Assembly (NCBI GenBank): GCA_021770345.1 | Contig: JAETRD010000017.1 | Location: 1 to 64,000, forward strand | Direction: 5' to 3' | DNA length: 64,000 bases | Source of the DNA: Lachnospiraceae bacterium | GTDB lineage: Bacteria > Bacillota > Clostridia > Lachnospirales > Lachnospiraceae | Shown: piece after piece, positions 63,563 through 64,000 of the stretch | Layout: each line of letters starts with the position of its first letter | Numbering within the stretch: the first letter of the stretch is position 1 | Program-made: the position numbers and the translations under genes | The notes under the pieces: generated by a model | The model's input: the letters and a program-made list of their open reading frames with translations, nothing else | Databases searched by the model: none | Told to the model about the DNA's origin: nothing

Positions 63563-64000
63563 ATGCAGTATATCATCGCTTTTCTTGAGGGAATCATTAC
63601 CTTTCTCTCCCCCTGTCTGCTTCCGATGCTGCCGATCTATATTTCCTATTTCGCCGGCGGCGGGGACAGGAGCACCGGCAAAACGTTAAAATGCGCCCTC
63701 GGCTTTGTCGCCGGCTTTTCCGCAGCCTTTGTGACATTTGGCGCGCTCGCGGGAACAATCGGCAGTTTCCTGCAGAAATATCAGACGGCTTTTAATCTCG
63801 TTTCCGGTCTGATTGTGATTGTCTTCGGCTTAAGTTTCCTCGGCGTGTTCCGGCTGACCCTATTTCAGGGAATGCGGCATACCGTATCTACGGACAATAT
63901 GGGCTTTTTTTCGGCATTCCTGTTCGGCATCATTTTCTCGGTGGGCTGGACGCCCTGTGTCGGGGCTTTCCTCGGTTCGGCATTGGTGCTGGCATCCCAG
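63563..64000 (+). CDS. ccdA: CcdA-like cytochrome c biogenesis membrane protein (partial)
   Basis: The window ends within the gene; 146 codons are present. MQYIIAFLEGIITFLSPCLLPMLPIYISYFAG, shortened to FLSPCLLPMLPIYISYF, has the first redox Cys-Pro, and IFSVGWTPCVGAFLGSALVLA the second, as in CcdA/DsbD. It would carry reducing power across the membrane to thiol-disulphide partners. GAAAGGAGTGT precedes the ATG. Confidence 0.9.
   Translation, partial: MQYIIAFLEGIITFLSPCLLPMLPIYISYFAGGGDRSTGKTLKCALGFVAGFSAAFVTFGALAGTIGSFLQKYQTAFNLVSGLIVIVFGLSFLGVFRLTLFQGMRHTVSTDNMGFFSAFLFGIIFSVGWTPCVGAFLGSALVLASQ

Noticed and set aside
1-64000. CRISPR arrays, tRNA, rRNA and complete insertion sequences
   Set aside because: No regular direct repeats with spacers, no cloverleaf pattern and no transposase were seen by reading; a dedicated scan could still find a tRNA.

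Overview
The window reads as a piece of chromosome from a Gram-positive anaerobe of the Clostridia, most likely a gut Lachnospiraceae-type bacterium. The reasons are strong AGGAGG-type ribosome binding sites, YesM/YesN two-component regulation beside a carbohydrate ABC importer, a SigV/RsiV-like sigma/anti-sigma pair, several MATE exporters, a DUF1266 lipoprotein, a GPH-family sugar symporter and beta-glucuronidase and alpha-galactosidase loci. Most of the DNA is GC-rich; the pair at 27.6-29.6 kb and parts of 47.8-49.2 and 52.6-53.4 kb look clearly AT-richer. No rRNA, tRNA, CRISPR array or complete insertion sequence was seen.

Layout. 0.3-8.2 kb: a LacI regulator, then minus-strand genes for a small protein of unknown function, MscL, a Cache-type chemoreceptor, MetF, GreA, a ferredoxin/ASKHA corrinoid-activator-like protein and a DUF5131 protein. 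8.4-14.2 kb: exonuclease III, a divergent AraC regulator facing a flavin oxidoreductase, a MATE exporter and an acetyltransferase. 14.3-19.1 kb: a second chemoreceptor, an RsiV/SigV-like pair with a likely self-recognised promoter, and a DUF1266 lipoprotein. 19.2-26 kb: MATE exporter, divergent MerR regulator in apparent operon with a Y-family DNA polymerase and YolD-like protein, and a LacI-MATE operon. 26.2-29.6 kb: an aldo-keto reductase and a two-gene AT-rich ATPase plus PD-(D/E)XK nuclease cassette, the best candidate for an undescribed defence-like system. 29.7-39.6 kb: YesM/YesN, an ABC importer, beta-glucuronidase and glycerate kinase, all on the minus strand, a glucuronide-use locus. 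39.8-41.8 kb: a FIST sensor with a soluble chemoreceptor. 41.9-47.7 kb: alpha-galactosidase, GPH symporter and GH13 glucosidase. 48-56.5 kb: DUF1848 protein, MacB-type ABC transporter, a RelB/YoeB module on the opposite strand, a two-component system and a fourth MATE. 56.6-64 kb: an unknown membrane protein with an XRE regulator, a TetR-MFS-GNAT operon with a clear operator, an NSS symporter, a small membrane protein, an N-terminally lost GNAT gene and the start of a CcdA-like gene cut by the window edge.

The themes are export and sensing of toxic compounds (four MATE exporters, one MFS, one ABC, each near a regulator), host- or plant-glycan use, and chemotaxis. Non-coding structure includes a dispersed repeat of about 21 bp present four times, tandem hairpin repeats, in-frame tandem repeats inside two protein linkers, and several dyads next to regulator genes. 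All functional calls come from reading the sequence and family knowledge; no database search was run.
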